Shown: positions 53,394 through 62,642 of the stretch, in pieces
Numbering within the stretch: the first letter of the stretch is position 1
Layout of the letters: each line of letters opens with the position of its first letter
Source of the DNA: Dielma sp000508965
GTDB lineage: Bacteria; Bacillota_I; Bacilli_A; Erysipelotrichales; Erysipelotrichaceae
DNA length: 64,000 nt
Assembly (NCBI GenBank): GCA_000508965.1
Contig: BAHV02000021.1
Span: 1 to 64,000, forward strand
Direction: 5' to 3'
Program-made: the position numbers and the translations under genes
Notes under the pieces: model-generated
Told to the model about the DNA's origin: nothing
Database searches by the model: none
Seen by the model: the letters and a program-made list of their open reading frames with translations, nothing else

Positions 53394-54060
53394 CGTCATC
53401 CTCCTCGTCTTCACCCGAGTCAATGCCTAGCAGTTCCTGAAGGGCATCGAAATTATATGGATAAGCATTACTGCCGCTGGTCTTGAATGGCTTATGCCCA
53501 TCAGAAAACTCAATCGTAAGCTCCCACTGTGTACCATCAAGAACATCTGGATTCATATAGCTTGTCCGCCATTCACCCATATGAAGCTCTCTAATCCCAT
53601 CTAGAAACTTCTCTTTATCACACGGATAATCCAGAACAACTGGAAGATTTGAAGGTTTGGGAATGATGGAGTGCTCAACATCAAAATGAAGATGTTCCTC
53701 ATCCAAAGTAATGGTGCGTGTTTCGCAGCCTTCGAAAAAGCCACCTTTAGAAAATATCACCCTGTATATTGCAGGAATACTGGCATCAAACAGTTCTGAT
53801 TTCAACTCCGCCCTTGATGGAGTATAGACACCACCAACATTAATTAGTGCCCGCTTTGCTCTATCAAGATACATGCGAGTGCACCAGAGTCTGGTACTCT
53901 CACTCGGCATGATGATAGCCTCACTGCCATAATCTGGACTTTCCATTGCATTTTTTAATCTGCCCATTTCCTGCTTCAGGCCACGAATAGCCGTCATTAT
54001 CTGCTTTTCATTTTTTCCTTTGAGATTTTCCTCGTAGTAGCCTTCCGGGCTAATCATCAT
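53380..54060 (-). CDS. Conserved hypothetical protein of the mcrBC operon
   Basis: A 226-residue protein. The N-terminus has a coiled-coil-like stretch (EKQIMTAIRGLKQEMGRLKN); the C-terminus has a beta-rich domain (TQWELTIEFSDG, SGSNAYPYNFDALQELLG) and an acidic tail (GEDEEDDDEQF). No catalytic motif was recognised. It lies 13 bases after mcrC, so it is co-transcribed. The function is unknown; it may be a third component of this McrBC system. Confidence 0.6.
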   Translation of the reverse strand: MMISPEGYYEENLKGKNEKQIMTAIRGLKQEMGRLKNAMESPDYGSEAIIMPSESTRLWCTRMYLDRAKRALINVGGVYTPSRAELKSELFDASIPAIYRVIFSKGGFFEGCETRTITLDEEHLHFDVEHSIIPKPSNLPVVLDYPCDKEKFLDGIRELHMGEWRTSYMNPDVLDGTQWELTIEFSDGHKPFKTSGSNAYPYNFDALQELLGIDSGEDEEDDDEQF

Positions 54061-54073
54061 AAAACTTCACCTT

Positions 54074-55144
54074 CTATCCTTGATAAATTCCATCTCCAAA
54101 ATGTTCGATGGCTATTTTATTTAGTTGAGCTGCAATATCAACAAACGGCAAATTCAAATCAAGCGTTTTCACGCTTACCTTGCTACCATGCATCTGATAT
54201 TCATTATCTGGCTGAATTTCTTCTTCCGTTTTCGCATATAAAAGCATTCCAGAAACCATATGCGGCTTATCGCCAAATTCATAATGCCTGTTCTTTACGT
54301 AAGTAAAAATCTGGTACAAATTATTTGAATGTAGGGTATGCTTATCAAATTGCACTTGGGTCGTACGGCTGTAATACTTGGCATCGATGATAAGTACTGT
54401 ATTGTCTTTTTGCAAATGTATATCGCTCTGCATGACAGGCAACATAGTACCCAGGCCATCATCCAGGACCCACGGTATTTGTGATGCACTGACAGTTAAC
54501 TTCGGAAAGTGCCTGCTATAATACTCCAAAATGAATTTCTCATACAGTCGGCACATTCTCTGCTCATCTACAAAGGATGCCAATCGATAATCGCCAGACG
54601 CTGTTGTAATAAGCATGCCCTCAACAATCAACTGGCAAATGCTAATCAGCATGCGATAAGTTTGGTTATTCCTTTGAAAGCGTATAGATGACCAACGTAT
54701 GCTTGTTGGCTCCAGTGTATCGACATTTGAGAAATAGAGCATTTTCTTTTTCAGGTCATCCTTATAGTCAGTCTTTACCTTTCCATTTTTCAGCAATAAT
54801 AAGACGGTTGTTTTCAGTATCTGATTTAGCTGATTATTCTCTGAAAGTTCATCAAAATCGCAGGTAAGAACACGCTCGTGAGCCAAGCGATTCTTAATCG
54901 TGCCGGGCATATTGATTTTGCCTCTCATGACCGCCAGTTCTTCCTGATAATTGATGTACTCACGATATAAGCCCTGCTTCAACTGCAGCCCGATACCTTT
55001 CGCAAGAACTGCGGCCAACAGGTCGTACATCTCATCAAATGACTCGACAGCGACATCCTCATAAGTTTCCTGATTAAGTGTTTGAAAAGCATAAGACAGC
55101 ATATGGTAAATGTTGTTTATTAAAATGCTCTTGTCCTTTGTCAT
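54074..55144 (-). CDS. mcrC: McrC-like restriction endonuclease subunit
   Basis: A 356-residue protein with the C-terminal PD-(D/E)xK nuclease core: QSDIHLQ, then VLIIDAKYYSR near residue 253 (the D and DAK). The N-terminal segment (SILINNIYHMLSYAFQTL) is typical of LlaJI/McrC proteins. McrC associates with the McrB ring and cuts DNA containing modified bases. It overlaps mcrB by four bases (ATGA). Confidence 0.88.
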   Translation of the reverse strand: MTKDKSILINNIYHMLSYAFQTLNQETYEDVAVESFDEMYDLLAAVLAKGIGLQLKQGLYREYINYQEELAVMRGKINMPGTIKNRLAHERVLTCDFDELSENNQLNQILKTTVLLLLKNGKVKTDYKDDLKKKMLYFSNVDTLEPTSIRWSSIRFQRNNQTYRMLISICQLIVEGMLITTASGDYRLASFVDEQRMCRLYEKFILEYYSRHFPKLTVSASQIPWVLDDGLGTMLPVMQSDIHLQKDNTVLIIDAKYYSRTTQVQFDKHTLHSNNLYQIFTYVKNRHYEFGDKPHMVSGMLLYAKTEEEIQPDNEYQMHGSKVSVKTLDLNLPFVDIAAQLNKIAIEHFGDGIYQG

Positions 55145-57981
55145 TGAAATACACCATGCAAGATATTCTCCCAGCGCTGCAGCTTGTTTGTATCGTCAAA
55201 CCAATACTCGCTAAGCATAGGAAGAATATCAAAATCGACAACATCTTTCATCCAGTCATCCGTGCATTCCTTAACATTACAGAAATAACTGTGACCAATG
55301 CAGAATCCTTTACCCAGCGACTTGTCCTGCGCAATCTCTTTGTTAAGGTCTTTAATTTTGTCAATTAAGGTATTAAATGTGTCGTTTGCAAATCCTTTCT
55401 GGTATTTCACAAAGCCTTCCGACTCAAATCCCGGCTCCATATCAAAGAAGCTGAATCGACGACGTAAAGCATAGTCAATCATTGCAAGACTTCGGTCTGC
55501 TGTGTTCATCATACCGATTATATGGAGTCGCTTAGGTACGGAAAAGCTTAAGCCGTTGTAAGCAAGTGTCGCTTTCTTATCACGATAATCTGCCTCAATC
55601 AGCATCAGAAGTTCTCCAAAAATTTTACTCATATTACCGCGGTTTATCTCATCAATAATAAAGAAGTAGTCTTTGTCCGGATGGTTTGCGGCCTTCTGGC
55701 AGAAGCGATAGAATATGCCATATTTTAGCTCAAATCCATCCTCAACCGGCTTATACCCCATCATGAAATCTTCATAAGAGTAGTTTTGATGGAACTGCAC
55801 AAATTCAATGCGATCGTCATCCACTTCCTCCATGATGGAATATGCCAGACGCTTGGCAGCAAATGTCTTTCCTACACCGGGAGCGCCCTGAAGTATGACG
55901 TTCTTTTTCTGCTTCAGAACAGCTACCAGACGGTCATATTTATTTTCCGTGATATAGACGTCTGCTAAGAATTTAGCTTTATCATATTTCGCATTGCCTT
56001 TAGCTGCGGGTGCCGGATTTTCATCCCGAATCATATCAAGGATAAATTCATATTCACCCTTTGTCAGCTTAAACAGGCTGCCTTGCTGCATACCGAAGTA
56101 TTCCATCTTTTCGAGTTCGGAACAGGCTTTCAATGTTGCAAAGTCAATCGGAGAAGAAAGGCCTTCCAACTTTTCAAAATAAATCTTTTCTCCGTCCTGC
56201 TCCGCACTGATACGCATAATAGCGACAATCTGTTTGACTGGAGTAGATTCATATCCGATAACCATATCGCCAGCTTTAGCATCCAAGAAGTTCTGGAAAA
56301 TACGACGCTTGTTGCCATTATCGTTATAAAGGGTATAGTCCTGCACTTCACCAACAGGCATGCTGGACATACTCCACATCTTTGGATTTGCATTCAGGAA
56401 CCAATAGTGCATTCCAGATGTATCATTGCGCAGCAATTCCTCTGTCGTTAGATTAAAATACGGTTTAAGAATGTACTCATCAAACAGTGCTTTTTCGCTT
56501 TCTGGCACTGAAATACACGTAGAGTTATCGTTTGGTGTCCACCATTTTTTCTCTCCAGTGTAGGCATTTGTATCTCGTGACTCGGCAATCACAGTATAAC
56601 TACGTTCACACCAGCCGTCCTGCTTTTCTGGATTCTCCTCAACTTCATCTGTATCAATACGGCAAAGAAGTCTGATGCTGTTTCCACGGCACAAATAGAA
56701 GAAGTCGCCCTTTTTCATATTGGCAACAAAATCTTCCCCCTGTGATACCTTTGTTTTACCTTTGGCCGCAGTATCTTTATGAACAACGACTACTCGGCGC
56801 TTATCAAAAGCTGCAGCTTCTGCATCTGTAATACAATCAGTTCCATGACTGATTTTCCAGAAAGTCGGAGTCAGGTTTGCATACAGCCTCACCTGAGTCA
56901 AATCGATTCTTTTCAGGGCCTCATTAAGCTCATCACGCAATTTCCATACAAAGGAGCCATCTTCATCCTTTTTTGCATTCTTGCCTACATAGAGAACAGG
57001 CCACCAGCGTGTACTATCGTCATCACGAGGCATTAACGGGCATCCTGTTTTTTGTACGACACGTTTCGCAAGGGCAGAGGAACCAGCATTATAGAAATTC
57101 TTGCTTTCACCATATTTGATAGAAAGCTGTGTGCAGGTAGCTTTTCCCCCATAGTCAAGCATGCGCTTCATGATTTCAAGGCTGCTATCCGTGAATACTT
57201 CATTATCATTGAGAAGGGCTTCCCACTCATCTACCGAAAGCGCCGGAGTATAATCATTCGGCCACCATTCATCTGTGGTAGGTGCATCATCTTTTTTACT
57301 AAAGTATCGACTAATGAAAAAACCGACATCAATGGTCAATGTACGCAGTTCCGGGTCTGGATAGCATGTTCCTGTAATCTGAGAAGAAAGCAAATTTTTC
57401 AGTTCATCATCCTGCTGCAACTCAGCACATATCTCGTCGTAAAGAGCCAAGAAGTTATGGATGTTATCTGCATAAGCGCCTTTTTTGAAAATATAATCGC
57501 TCTCCAGCTCATTGGACACAGCCTTCACTTCACCGAGCTTATAGATATAATACTTGTCAGGGTAACGCAGCCACAGATAAGTACAAATAGCATTCTCGTA
57601 CTGATAATGCTGTGCTGCTCCATTTCCATACTTTTCAAGCAGCGTATTTGACTTCTGCTTGAAGCTGTTAATGCGCTCGTACACTTCCTTGCTTTCATCG
57701 AATAGCTCGATGAACATAGCACGCACTTCTTCCTGTGCAATTTCAGCAAACTTTGTAATCATTCTGGCCGGGAAGTTATTCACCGATGCCAGCAGATTAC
57801 CAGTCTGCGACAATGCCTTGTTCAACATACGCGCAAAATCATCCGAGTTCACATCCCAATTCACCTGAAAGCATTTTACTGCTTCCCATTTGTATTTTTC
57901 GTCCGGCCACTGTGTCTGCACAAAACGTTTCTTGTATTCGACCAGCGCCTCTTTCAGTCTGAACTTATCAAACATTTCCAT
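55141..57981 (-). CDS. mcrB: McrB-like AAA+ GTPase with EVE domain
   Basis: A 946-residue protein. Residues 1-510 are a long N-terminal region without a confident match. About 525-665 is an EVE-like domain (MHYWFLNANPKMW opening), a fold that binds modified cytosines. The C-terminal AAA+ motor follows: Walker A QGAPGVGKT near 700, Walker B FIIDEINRGNMSK, and the McrB signature MMNTADRSLAMID near 827. It recognises modified DNA and powers McrC. It starts 9 bases after the hsdR stop. Confidence 0.88.
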   Translation of the reverse strand: MEMFDKFRLKEALVEYKKRFVQTQWPDEKYKWEAVKCFQVNWDVNSDDFARMLNKALSQTGNLLASVNNFPARMITKFAEIAQEEVRAMFIELFDESKEVYERINSFKQKSNTLLEKYGNGAAQHYQYENAICTYLWLRYPDKYYIYKLGEVKAVSNELESDYIFKKGAYADNIHNFLALYDEICAELQQDDELKNLLSSQITGTCYPDPELRTLTIDVGFFISRYFSKKDDAPTTDEWWPNDYTPALSVDEWEALLNDNEVFTDSSLEIMKRMLDYGGKATCTQLSIKYGESKNFYNAGSSALAKRVVQKTGCPLMPRDDDSTRWWPVLYVGKNAKKDEDGSFVWKLRDELNEALKRIDLTQVRLYANLTPTFWKISHGTDCITDAEAAAFDKRRVVVVHKDTAAKGKTKVSQGEDFVANMKKGDFFYLCRGNSIRLLCRIDTDEVEENPEKQDGWCERSYTVIAESRDTNAYTGEKKWWTPNDNSTCISVPESEKALFDEYILKPYFNLTTEELLRNDTSGMHYWFLNANPKMWSMSSMPVGEVQDYTLYNDNGNKRRIFQNFLDAKAGDMVIGYESTPVKQIVAIMRISAEQDGEKIYFEKLEGLSSPIDFATLKACSELEKMEYFGMQQGSLFKLTKGEYEFILDMIRDENPAPAAKGNAKYDKAKFLADVYITENKYDRLVAVLKQKKNVILQGAPGVGKTFAAKRLAYSIMEEVDDDRIEFVQFHQNYSYEDFMMGYKPVEDGFELKYGIFYRFCQKAANHPDKDYFFIIDEINRGNMSKIFGELLMLIEADYRDKKATLAYNGLSFSVPKRLHIIGMMNTADRSLAMIDYALRRRFSFFDMEPGFESEGFVKYQKGFANDTFNTLIDKIKDLNKEIAQDKSLGKGFCIGHSYFCNVKECTDDWMKDVVDFDILPMLSEYWFDDTNKLQRWENILHGVFQ

Positions 57982-57990
57982 TCACCACCT

Positions 57991-60960
57991 TTATTCTGCA
58001 TCACGCAGGCTCTTATAGATTTCCCCAGAGAAGATACCTAAGACCTGACGTTTCACCTCATCATTTGAAAGCAAGAGGGAGAAGAAATCCTGATTCTGCG
58101 AAAGCCCCTCAATAAGCGCATCATCAATATCATCAAAGTAAGAAAACTCGAAGTCATTCTGGGTGTTGTTCTTTGCACTGGTTTTCAACTTATCAGATTT
58201 CATCATGATATCTCTAATCTGAAGCATGGCTTTGACCACGACATCATTGTCATAAGATTTTCCAGTACGGCTGTTGATTTCATCAATGATTTCTGACAGT
58301 TTCTTTTCTTTATCTTCGGGCAGACCAAAGTGCTCTGCTGTTGGTAGCTTCATAACCGGATTAGCGACCAGTTTAGGTTCAATATGTTCTTCGCCTTTTT
58401 TCTGAACAAACTGCGATGCTTTGATTTTTCCATCCAGATTAAAACCACCGCCCGGATGCTTAATGTTGATGTAAGCCAGCAGATAAGAAATGAAGTTGTA
58501 CTTTTTATGAAGATCGTTATCCTCAAAGCTGGATACCTGCAGCAAAAATTCGTAATAGCGTACAAAACCACGCATCGTTGCTACTGCTTGACGTTGCTCT
58601 TCATACTCATAATGCTCCAGCAGCTTTTTGCTTTTTTGCAAGAAGAACGTCAGACGTTGCTTTTGCTTACTTGTGACTTTATCGCTGTATAGAATATCAT
58701 TAGCGGTTTCAATGTCTGCTGGGTCAAATAGGGCGTAGGCATCAATCTTCGCTTCCAAATCATAGATAGCACTCGGTGTTACAGAGTTTGCCAACAGTGT
58801 CGTCGTATAATACGGTGCAAATGCTGCCTTGATATCTTCATAGCTATTTACGAAGTCAAGCACAAAGGTTTTCTTCTCATATGGCGGGCAGATACGATTC
58901 AGGCGCGATAAGGTCTGAACGGCATTTACGCCTTTTAGTTTTTTCAAGACATACATTGCACAGAGCTTCGGCTGGTCAAATCCGGTTTGGTATTTATTTG
59001 CTACCAGAAGCACCTGATATGCATCAGAGTCAAATTCTTTTGTAAGCCGATCTTCTGCAAATCCATTCAAAGAAGCCTCTGTATATTCTTTGTCTTCACC
59101 ATCAAGCTTTACCTTGCCAGAAAACGCCACCAGCGCATGGATGCCGTCATATCCTTTTTTGGTAATGTACTCTTCAAACGCCTGACGATACTTTACGGCG
59201 CCCTGACGTGATGCAGTGATAACCATTGCCTTTGCCTGACCGCCCAGTTCCTGCATTACTGTTGTGCGGAAATGCTCAACGATAACCTCAATACGCTGTG
59301 CGATGTTGGTCTCATGCAGTTCTACAAATCTAGCAATCTGGCGTTTTGCGCTATTGGTTTTGCATCGAGGGTCATCCTCAATTTCTTTGTTGAGCTGATA
59401 GAAAGTCGAATACTCCGTATAGTTCTGCAACACATCAAGGATGAAACCTTCTTCAATAGCCTGTTTCATGGAGTAAACATGAAAAGCCTCTCTCTGTCCC
59501 TTGGTATTCAAACGACCAAAGAGCTGAATTGTTGTAGGCTTTGGTGTTGCAGTAAATGCAAAAATAGAAACATTGGCCTGTTTGCCGTTGCGTCGGATTT
59601 CATCTGTAATCAAATCTTCCACATCGGCATCAACTTGCTCGCCAGAACCGAGGGACATAGTAACTGCAGCCATATCTTTGCCAGCAGTTGAAGAATGCGC
59701 CTCGTCAATAATTACTGCAAAACGCTTGGTCTTTAGGTCTGCTACGCTATCAACGATATATGGGAACTTCTGAATTGTAGTAGCAATAATCTTTGTATTT
59801 CCATTCAAAGCAATGGCAAGGTCAGCTGAGTTGCATTTATCATCCATCACTCGAATAAGACCAGCTTTATGTTCCATACCCATAATGGCTTTCTGGAGCT
59901 GTCGGTCTACCACAACACGATCGGTCACAATGATAATATTATCGAAAATAATCTTATTGTTTTCATCGTGTAGCGAAGTCAAACGATGGGCCAGCCATGC
60001 AATAGAATTTGTTTTACCAGAGCCTGCGCTGTGCTGGATCAAATAATTCTGAGCAGTAATATTTTCATGTACATCGGCCAGTACCTTTCGGATTACATCA
60101 AGCTGATGGTAACGAGGAAATATCAAATTTTCTGAACGCTTGATTTTACCGGTGTCGTCATCAACTTTTTCCTTGGTCTCAACAAAAATGAACTTGCTGA
60201 TAAGGTCAAGCACCGTGTCTTTGGTAAGGATATCTTCCCACATATAAGAAACACTGTACTTATCTTCGTATGCAGGATTACCAGCACCAGCTGTAACGCC
60301 GGCCCCATTACCCATATTGAACGGCAAAAAGAATGTTGCATTACCATCCAATTTGGTGGTCATGTAGACTTCCTCCAAGTCCATCGCAAAATTTACCAAG
60401 CATCCGGCCTTAAAGCGGAACAGGCGAGTTTTAGGGCTGCGGTCAGTACGGAACTGATAAATCGCATCCTGATAGGATTGCCCAGCAGCATTACACTTCA
60501 ACTCGAACGACATAATTGCCAAACCGTTCAAGAAAATTACGACATCGATACGCTCTATGTCGCTGGCCCAGACTTCCTCCATAGCAGAGAAAATGTTCTG
60601 GCTGTATTTCTTCGATAAGTCCGGATTGAATGTCGTTGCAGGCTTCGTATACATCAATTCCAATTTTTGATTCGAAAGCTCAATGCCGTGCTTTAGCACT
60701 TCAATCAGGCTGCCGCGTGCCTTTGTCGTTTCTGCATTGATGAAATTAACAATGGTTTCCTCTAAATCTTCTTTATAGATTTTACGCAAATATCCCATTG
60801 TTTCAGCTTGCGTGTCATTGAGGAATTTGAATAGCAGTTCACGGTCTATTGCAAAGTAACGGTCAAAATTGGTGCCCTTACGGATGATATATCCGTTATC
60901 TTTTTCCAGTCGCTCAAGGAGGAATTTCTGGTACTCTTTTTCCGACAATATATTATTCAT
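57991..60960 (-). CDS. hsdR: Type I restriction enzyme, R subunit
   Basis: A protein of about 989 residues, full HsdR size. The start at 60960 (MNNILSEKEYQ) overlaps hsdS by eight bases and has a GGAGGTG site. Order: PD-(D/E)xK nuclease with MSFELKCNAAG (E-x-K at about 153-155), translocase Walker A HSAGSGKTNS (310-317), DEAH box VIIDEAHSS, later SF2 motifs (FAFTATPKP, VLLVANKYQTGFD, QTLSRLNR). It cuts unmodified DNA after ATP-driven translocation, with HsdM and HsdS. Confidence 0.95.
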   Translation of the reverse strand: MNNILSEKEYQKFLLERLEKDNGYIIRKGTNFDRYFAIDRELLFKFLNDTQAETMGYLRKIYKEDLEETIVNFINAETTKARGSLIEVLKHGIELSNQKLELMYTKPATTFNPDLSKKYSQNIFSAMEEVWASDIERIDVVIFLNGLAIMSFELKCNAAGQSYQDAIYQFRTDRSPKTRLFRFKAGCLVNFAMDLEEVYMTTKLDGNATFFLPFNMGNGAGVTAGAGNPAYEDKYSVSYMWEDILTKDTVLDLISKFIFVETKEKVDDDTGKIKRSENLIFPRYHQLDVIRKVLADVHENITAQNYLIQHSAGSGKTNSIAWLAHRLTSLHDENNKIIFDNIIIVTDRVVVDRQLQKAIMGMEHKAGLIRVMDDKCNSADLAIALNGNTKIIATTIQKFPYIVDSVADLKTKRFAVIIDEAHSSTAGKDMAAVTMSLGSGEQVDADVEDLITDEIRRNGKQANVSIFAFTATPKPTTIQLFGRLNTKGQREAFHVYSMKQAIEEGFILDVLQNYTEYSTFYQLNKEIEDDPRCKTNSAKRQIARFVELHETNIAQRIEVIVEHFRTTVMQELGGQAKAMVITASRQGAVKYRQAFEEYITKKGYDGIHALVAFSGKVKLDGEDKEYTEASLNGFAEDRLTKEFDSDAYQVLLVANKYQTGFDQPKLCAMYVLKKLKGVNAVQTLSRLNRICPPYEKKTFVLDFVNSYEDIKAAFAPYYTTTLLANSVTPSAIYDLEAKIDAYALFDPADIETANDILYSDKVTSKQKQRLTFFLQKSKKLLEHYEYEEQRQAVATMRGFVRYYEFLLQVSSFEDNDLHKKYNFISYLLAYINIKHPGGGFNLDGKIKASQFVQKKGEEHIEPKLVANPVMKLPTAEHFGLPEDKEKKLSEIIDEINSRTGKSYDNDVVVKAMLQIRDIMMKSDKLKTSAKNNTQNDFEFSYFDDIDDALIEGLSQNQDFFSLLLSNDEVKRQVLGIFSGEIYKSLRDAE

Positions 60961-62257
60961 GTGTTGGCACCTCCTTTTTTCCGGTAACATACTCAAAAAT
61001 GAGTGATTTTTTATATTCATCCAGCGTTTCCAGCTGGGTCTTTTTGTCTGCGATAACAGCATCCGTTTTCTGAATAACGGTATCAATATATTTTACAATA
61101 GCCACCTGCTCATCAATTGGCGGAACTGGATATTGCAGTTCGGCCAACTTATTCCACCGCAGATCACATGAACGCACACGAATACCCGTTGCCATTGCAA
61201 TGAAAACATCACTATAGGCCATGCTTCGAAGGTAGTACATGATGTAACGCTTGTTTTGCTTAGTTCCCAATACATTTAGTACTGGTGATGCCTTGCCTCT
61301 GGAGTCGGATATGCCTATCGCACCGGCAAAACCATCCATACCATGCACAACAAGGTCACCAACATCAATTCCCTGATAACCGATTTCCTTGTCCGCCATT
61401 GTAAATCCATCTTCACGGCGATTGCTTCGAAGTGTAACTTCTCCATCACGGAAGCAAGTGATTACACCATCAGTCTCTCTGATTGGTTTTTGTATATAGC
61501 GAAGAAGATATTTGCCACGAATACATTCCCAATGAGCTGGCATTTTTCCAATCCACTTAACATTACTATCCTTCATGTCAACATCTGGATTCAAGCCTTT
61601 CGTAACCGCCGCTGTGATAACAGAACGCTTATACTGTTCCAGTGTTTCGATCTGGGATTGAATGTCGGCAGATAAGTCATCAATTTGAGCGTTTTTTACA
61701 TCCAAAAAGTTAGCAATCATTAGCTGATCTCTTAGAGGAGGTATCGGGATATAAACTGTTTTGACATCAGTTTTATTTAATTTTGGTTGCGCTGAAGATA
61801 TACCTTTTTGAATCAATTGTTCCCATACAAAGTGAGCGTTACCTAAATATAGTAGATAATGTTGGTACATCGTTTCGTTGGTCCGAATAAGAAACATATT
61901 GGGGCCAAGCGTGGCAGGTATATTAGGTTTTGGCATTTCACAGAACAGCCCTGCATAAGCCCCTACATTCGCAACTAATATTTCTTTCCCATACAATTTT
62001 GATTTTGATAGGTAATCGTATGAATTTTTATCAACATAAACCCCCGCATTTTGCAAATTTTCTCTTAAATCTGTGAGTCTCACAAGTCGAGCATAATCCT
62101 CGTAATCGAGATACTGTACGTTTTTTGCCAAATCTCCAAAAGACCCATTCGCAGTATAATCTGTTAAAATGCCTATTACATTTTTTAGACGACCCATTTG
62201 CCAATCGTGGGGGATTACTGGAAACCAGTCCACACCACTTTGTATCATCTCACGCAT
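60953..62257 (-). CDS. hsdS: Type I restriction enzyme, specificity (S) subunit
   Basis: A protein of about 434 residues with two target recognition domains. The half-site repeats open with DWQMGRLKN and HWECIRGKY, and each ends with a coiled-coil spacer (QIETLEQYKRSVITAAVTKG; KKTQLETLDEYKKSLI). The start at 62257 (MREMIQSGVDWF) has AAGGAGGTGG, inside the end of the small membrane protein gene (eight-base overlap). It sets the DNA target for both methylation and cleavage. Confidence 0.93.
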   Translation of the reverse strand: MREMIQSGVDWFPVIPHDWQMGRLKNVIGILTDYTANGSFGDLAKNVQYLDYEDYARLVRLTDLRENLQNAGVYVDKNSYDYLSKSKLYGKEILVANVGAYAGLFCEMPKPNIPATLGPNMFLIRTNETMYQHYLLYLGNAHFVWEQLIQKGISSAQPKLNKTDVKTVYIPIPPLRDQLMIANFLDVKNAQIDDLSADIQSQIETLEQYKRSVITAAVTKGLNPDVDMKDSNVKWIGKMPAHWECIRGKYLLRYIQKPIRETDGVITCFRDGEVTLRSNRREDGFTMADKEIGYQGIDVGDLVVHGMDGFAGAIGISDSRGKASPVLNVLGTKQNKRYIMYYLRSMAYSDVFIAMATGIRVRSCDLRWNKLAELQYPVPPIDEQVAIVKYIDTVIQKTDAVIADKKTQLETLDEYKKSLIFEYVTGKKEVPTHE

Positions 62258-62630
62258 TCGTTGCCACCTCCTTTTTCTTTTTATGCTTGTGAACAAAAAG
62301 TACCACTATCGCCACAATTCCAGCAATAGCCGCTATTCCACCCACAATGCTCAAAAACATGACCCAGTTTACAAACAGCCATTTAGCAGCAACAATCACA
62401 CCATAAGTAATCGCCCACAGCACAACAAACAACACAAGGCGAATCAGCCAATGAAAGAAAGATCCGCTTGTCCTACCGTCAATCATGCCTATATGATACA
62501 TATCACCGACACAACGAAATGCAATACCATAGGCCACCGCGCCAATAACCGCCAAAATCAAATATTCTTTATACCACTCGATCGGCAATCCAAGAGGGTC
62601 AATCAGTATGTCGAATAAGAATTTAAACAT
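62250..62630 (-). CDS. Small membrane protein between hsdM and hsdS
   Basis: A 126-residue protein with three predicted membrane helices (about 22-42, 58-78, 85-115) and a short Lys-rich C-terminus (HKHKKKKEVATNA). No family was recognised. It lies 12 bases after hsdM and overlaps hsdS by eight bases, so it is an integral part of the operon. Membrane proteins are not part of classical type I systems; it could tether the complex, sense phage entry or be an unrelated passenger. Confidence 0.65.
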   Translation of the reverse strand: MFKFLFDILIDPLGLPIEWYKEYLILAVIGAVAYGIAFRCVGDMYHIGMIDGRTSGSFFHWLIRLVLFVVLWAITYGVIVAAKWLFVNWVMFLSIVGGIAAIAGIVAIVVLFVHKHKKKKEVATNA

Positions 62631-62642
62631 TCATTTTCCCCC

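Noticed and set aside
57052..57651. 199-codon plus-strand frame opposite mcrB
   Set aside because: Long but antisense to a well-conserved gene; no ribosome-binding site and an unlikely protein composition.
59272..59691. Plus-strand frame opposite hsdR
   Set aside because: Antisense shadow of the helicase domain; composition and lack of a ribosome-binding site argue against a gene.
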